Origin: Photobacterium sp. Ph5
GTDB lineage: Bacteria; Pseudomonadota; Gammaproteobacteria; Enterobacterales; Vibrionaceae
NCBI RefSeq assembly: GCF_022129445.1
Contig: NZ_JADQAQ010000038.1
Coordinates: 1 to 47,934, forward strand
Direction: 5' to 3'
Length of the DNA: 47,934 bases
The notes beneath the pieces were generated by a model that had not been told where the DNA came from, ran no database searches, and worked only from the letters and a program-made list of their open reading frames with translations. The position numbers were made by a program, and so were the translations under genes. Of the stretch, positions 45,787-47,934 are shown in pieces (positions within the stretch are counted from its first letter, which is position 1; every line of letters begins with the position of its first letter).

Positions 45787-47129
45787 AAAAAATAATCTTA
45801 TCTATTTTTATTGCGCTAACTTGCTTTCAAGCACCGGCTTTTGCCTATCTTGATCCTGGTACGGGCAGTATGTTGCTATCTGCACTGATTGGTATCGTAG
45901 CTACTGCATTCTTTATGCTGAAAACGCTATATTACAAACTGTCAGGTGGCTTTTTGTCATTATTTGGCGTCAAACTTGAGAAGAAAAAACATGGCATTGT
46001 TTTTTACTCTGAAGGTAAATCATATTGGCGTACTTTTAAGCCTGTATTAGAAGTATTGGATAAGAAGGGAATTCAAGCAACCTATTTAACGTCTTCTCAA
46101 GATGATGAGGGGCTTCAATTTCAATCAAACACCATTGATTGTAAATATATTGGCGAAGGTAATAAGGCATATACACAACTTAACATGTTAGAAGCTGATA
46201 TATGTGTAATGACAACACCTGGTTTAGATGTATTACAAATTCAACGTTCTAAAGGTGTGAAACATTATTCTCATGTTGTTCACGCACCAACTGATGCTGG
46301 ATTGTATAAGCTATATTCTTTCGATTATTACGACAGTGTACTTTGTAGCGGCCAGCACCAGGTTGATTCACTACGTTATTTAGAACAGTTACGTGGTACT
46401 GAACCTAAACTTTTAACTCATGCTGGTTGTCCTTATATGGACGTATTAGCAGAGCGCTTAGATAAAGAAAAGCCTGTTGTTCGTAATATTAAAGGTTTAC
46501 CTCATGTGTTAATTGCACCAACGTGGGGTAATAACGGCTTGTTAAAACGTTTTGGTCTATCGTTATTGAAGCCGTTAGCAGAACAGGGTTATTCAATTAC
46601 GATTCGTCCACACCCGCAAAGCTTTGTTGCAGAGCCTGAACTCATGGATGAATTACAATCAAAGTTAAGTGATTTTGCGAATGTTCAGTGGGATAGAAGT
46701 GCGGATAATTTTGATGTATTAGCGAATTCTGACATTATGATTTCTGATTTATCAGGTGTGATTTTTGATTACGCTTTTGTGTTTGAAAAGCCAGTTATCA
46801 CTATGCAGTTTGAAGTTAACTTACTTGGTACAGAAGCAAATGATCTACCAAATAAAGTATGGGAACTTCAAGTGCTTGATAAAATAGGTAAACAAATATC
46901 AGTTGATGAACTTAATACTCTACCAGAATTAGTCCAATCATTAACAAATAATACAAATATTCATCGTGATATTATTACATTACGAGATGCTAGTTTATTT
47001 AATTATCGTCACTCAGGTGAAATTATTGCTCAGCAGTTAATTAATATTCAAGCTAACGTGAATGGAGCTCAATTGAATATTCAAAATATGCAAGAAGATC
47101 AAATGGAATCACAAAAACTAGCTAGCTAG
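45783..47129 (+). CDS. TagB/TagF-like CDP-glycerol glycerophosphotransferase family protein
   Basis: 448-residue protein. It has an N-terminal signal-like helix (about 3-19), a YLDPGTGSML motif, and a second helix (about 28-48) that anchors the protein. A glycerophosphotransferase-like glycosyltransferase-B domain follows, with HVVHAPTDAGLYKLYSFDYYDSVLCSG in the middle, TIRPHPQSF near residue 280 and SDLSGVIFDYAFVFEKPVI near residue 320, which match TagB/TagF nucleotide-site regions. It should use a CDP-linked substrate, presumably that made by the cytidylyltransferase at the operon start. ATG 45783 overlaps the preceding stop by four bases; the TTG at 45768 is the only longer alternative. 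The C-terminal tail is asparagine- and glutamine-rich. Confidence 0.82.
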   Translation: MKKIILSIFIALTCFQAPAFAYLDPGTGSMLLSALIGIVATAFFMLKTLYYKLSGGFLSLFGVKLEKKKHGIVFYSEGKSYWRTFKPVLEVLDKKGIQATYLTSSQDDEGLQFQSNTIDCKYIGEGNKAYTQLNMLEADICVMTTPGLDVLQIQRSKGVKHYSHVVHAPTDAGLYKLYSFDYYDSVLCSGQHQVDSLRYLEQLRGTEPKLLTHAGCPYMDVLAERLDKEKPVVRNIKGLPHVLIAPTWGNNGLLKRFGLSLLKPLAEQGYSITIRPHPQSFVAEPELMDELQSKLSDFANVQWDRSADNFDVLANSDIMISDLSGVIFDYAFVFEKPVITMQFEVNLLGTEANDLPNKVWELQVLDKIGKQISVDELNTLPELVQSLTNNTNIHRDIITLRDASLFNYRHSGEIIAQQLINIQANVNGAQLNIQNMQEDQMESQKLAS

Positions 47130-47147
47130 GTTACATTTCATATGATG

Positions 47148-47186
47148 AAACCTCTACAGTGATTTGATCCTGTAGAGGTTTTTATT
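47148..47186 (+). terminator. Terminator of the surface-modification cluster
   Basis: AAACCTCTACA, a 12-base loop, TGTAGAGGTTTTTATTT. It is a strong hairpin with a T-run, 18 bases after the last stop. Confidence 0.9.
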
Positions 47187-47208
47187 TCAGATATGCTAGA
47201 AGCCGTGT

Positions 47209-47250
47209 TGAGTGCCTGTTTTATAGCTATGGCGAAAAAATAGGCACTCA
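47209..47250. repeat. Inverted repeat, 15-base arms, function unknown
   Basis: TGAGTGCCTGTTTTA at 47209-47223 pairs with the segment AAAAATAGGCACTCA at 47236-47250 (one G-U-type mismatch). The 12-base loop is rich in purines. No T-run follows on the plus strand. It may be a remnant of a mobile element end or a structured RNA. Confidence 0.6.
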
Positions 47251-47380
47251 TGCGTTCGTCCTGGAGAGTTAAGGTGATCAAAAAATGACATAGAAAGATA
47301 GCGGCTTAGGCTATTAAGCCCTAAAACATCCCTTACTATCAAGAAACACTGATGATTTTCAACCCTATCAAGACAAACAG

Positions 47381-47491
47381 TCAGTCTTTGAGCTCCGCCA
47401 ATAATTCACTATCACTCTCGATATGATCTGGCGAAGCCTCACTTTCAATCACTGTTGCTCCTGCAAAGATATAACACACAGGTCGTCGTGA
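47381..47491 (-). pseudogene. Short coding remnant, unrecognised
   Basis: A 36-codon open stretch on the minus strand, preceded by a stop and without an ATG, ends with ...SELLAELKD and a stop. Its composition (CYIFAGATVIESEAS then acidic residues) looks protein-like, and neighbouring frames are broken. It may be the 3' end of a damaged gene. Not recognised; chance cannot be excluded. The rest of 47502-47790 is AT-rich and shows nothing I can support. Confidence 0.25.
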
Positions 47492-47790
47492 TTATTGACG
47501 AAAATAAAAACAATAAAATCACCCAAAATAGTGCCATAACGATTCAACTTTACATCCAAGTAAACTTGAAAGTTCACCCATGCTTATTTAGTATATTTGT
47601 AAAATATATTTCTCGATTATTTACCAGCTAAAACACTTCTTCAACATACTGATATAATAATGGTAAATTATTGCAGCATCAACACCTGAATATATTGTCC
47701 GAATATCTCTATTTATATTTAATTATATTACTGTTCGTTATTTATAAATTAAATGTATTTAAAACGAATACTTATCAATAAATTTTTTGT

Positions 47791-47861
47791 ATCGAGTAGG
47801 GTGAGGCGTTGCCGCCTCATCCCTCTCACAGACCCGTACGTACGGGTCTCGTATACGGCTC
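47791..47861 (-). mobile_element. Probable 3' end (domains V and VI) of a group II intron
   Basis: Read on the minus strand: GAGCCGTATACGAGACCCGT begins at 47861, resembling domain V (GAGCCGTA ... TACGG pairing). A perfect 20-base palindrome covers 47830-47849. Then GAGAGGGA and a stem TGAGGCG-gcaa-CGCCTCA (47802-47819) resemble domain VI, ending ACCCTACTCGAT near 47791. The intron body and its reverse transcriptase gene would lie to the right, outside the window. Recognition is by resemblance to known bacterial group II intron ends. Confidence 0.55.
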
Positions 47862-47934
47862 ATGCACATTTCCATTCAATATATTCACTGAACACATACC
47901 CTGTTGCAACGTGCCCAAGATCAACTAAACCTTG
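47860..47934 (-). CDS. Partial open reading frame at the window edge, C-terminal end
   Basis: The last 24 codons of a minus-strand frame that enters from the right edge, ending ...GYVFSEYIEWKCA and a TGA that overlaps the start of the domain-V-like element. It could be the end of an intron-encoded protein or of a gene interrupted nearby. Too short to identify. Confidence 0.3.
   Translation of the reverse strand, partial: QGLVDLGHVATGYVFSEYIEWKCA

Noticed and set aside
1..47934. CRISPR arrays, tRNA or rRNA genes, complete insertion sequences
   Set aside because: Scanned by eye; no regular repeat-spacer arrays, cloverleaf-like genes or transposase frames were recognised.

Overview
The window looks like a chromosomal segment of a member of the Vibrionaceae, most likely a Photobacterium (inferred). 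GC content is moderate to low. Core proteins (GrxD, SodB, Asd, TopB, SelD, SelU, Bax, and the YejK/YejL/YejM trio) resemble their E. coli counterparts closely. A complete urease and urea-importer cluster fits urease-positive Photobacterium such as P. damselae, but species cannot be fixed from this sequence alone.

Layout. 1-3.0 kb: an NhaC/permease-type transporter, monothiol glutaredoxin grxD and iron superoxide dismutase sodB. 3.2-7.5 kb: an RND efflux adaptor and pump, with no outer-membrane channel gene beside them. 7.5-10.8 kb: asd, divergent from an NhaC-type antiporter across 0.7 kb of AT-rich DNA. 10.9-21.9 kb: one co-directional minus-strand locus, urtABCDE then ureDABCE, a small membrane protein, ureF and ureG. 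It covers urea uptake, nickel insertion and hydrolysis to ammonia. 22.4-24.8 kb: a yjiH-yjiG-like transporter pair and an M20 metallopeptidase behind a perfect FNR-type site. 24.9-28.8 kb: a YgbA-like protein, nucleoid protein yejK, yejL and yejM (envelope lipid homeostasis). 28.9-38.5 kb: a small lipoprotein, a diguanylate cyclase, topB, bax, selD-selU, a YdjA-type nitroreductase and alanine dehydrogenase.

The most unusual part is 38.9-47.1 kb. Six plus-strand genes are packed with zero, short or ATGA-overlapping junctions: a divergent TagD-like nucleotidyltransferase; a binding protein, ATPase and fused permease of the 2-aminoethylphosphonate/iron importer type; a chimeric protein joining a YidC/Oxa1-like domain to an LtaS-like unit (five predicted membrane segments plus an alkaline-phosphatase/sulfatase domain); and a TagB/TagF-like glycerophosphotransferase. 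The promoter region has a perfect FNR box (TTGAT-N4-ATCAA) and a TACAAT -10 box. It then runs into four exact 9-bp repeats that would form the leader. I infer a system that imports a phosphonate or phosphate ester, activates it with CTP and puts it on the cell surface, or builds a teichoic-acid-like phosphoglycerol modification in a Gram-negative. The chemistry is not proven by sequence.

The last 0.8 kb after that operon looks like a junction with mobile DNA: a long hairpin, a coding remnant, and at the right edge what appears to be the 3' end (domains V and VI) of a group II intron on the minus strand whose body lies outside the window. No rRNA, tRNA, CRISPR array or complete insertion sequence was recognised.
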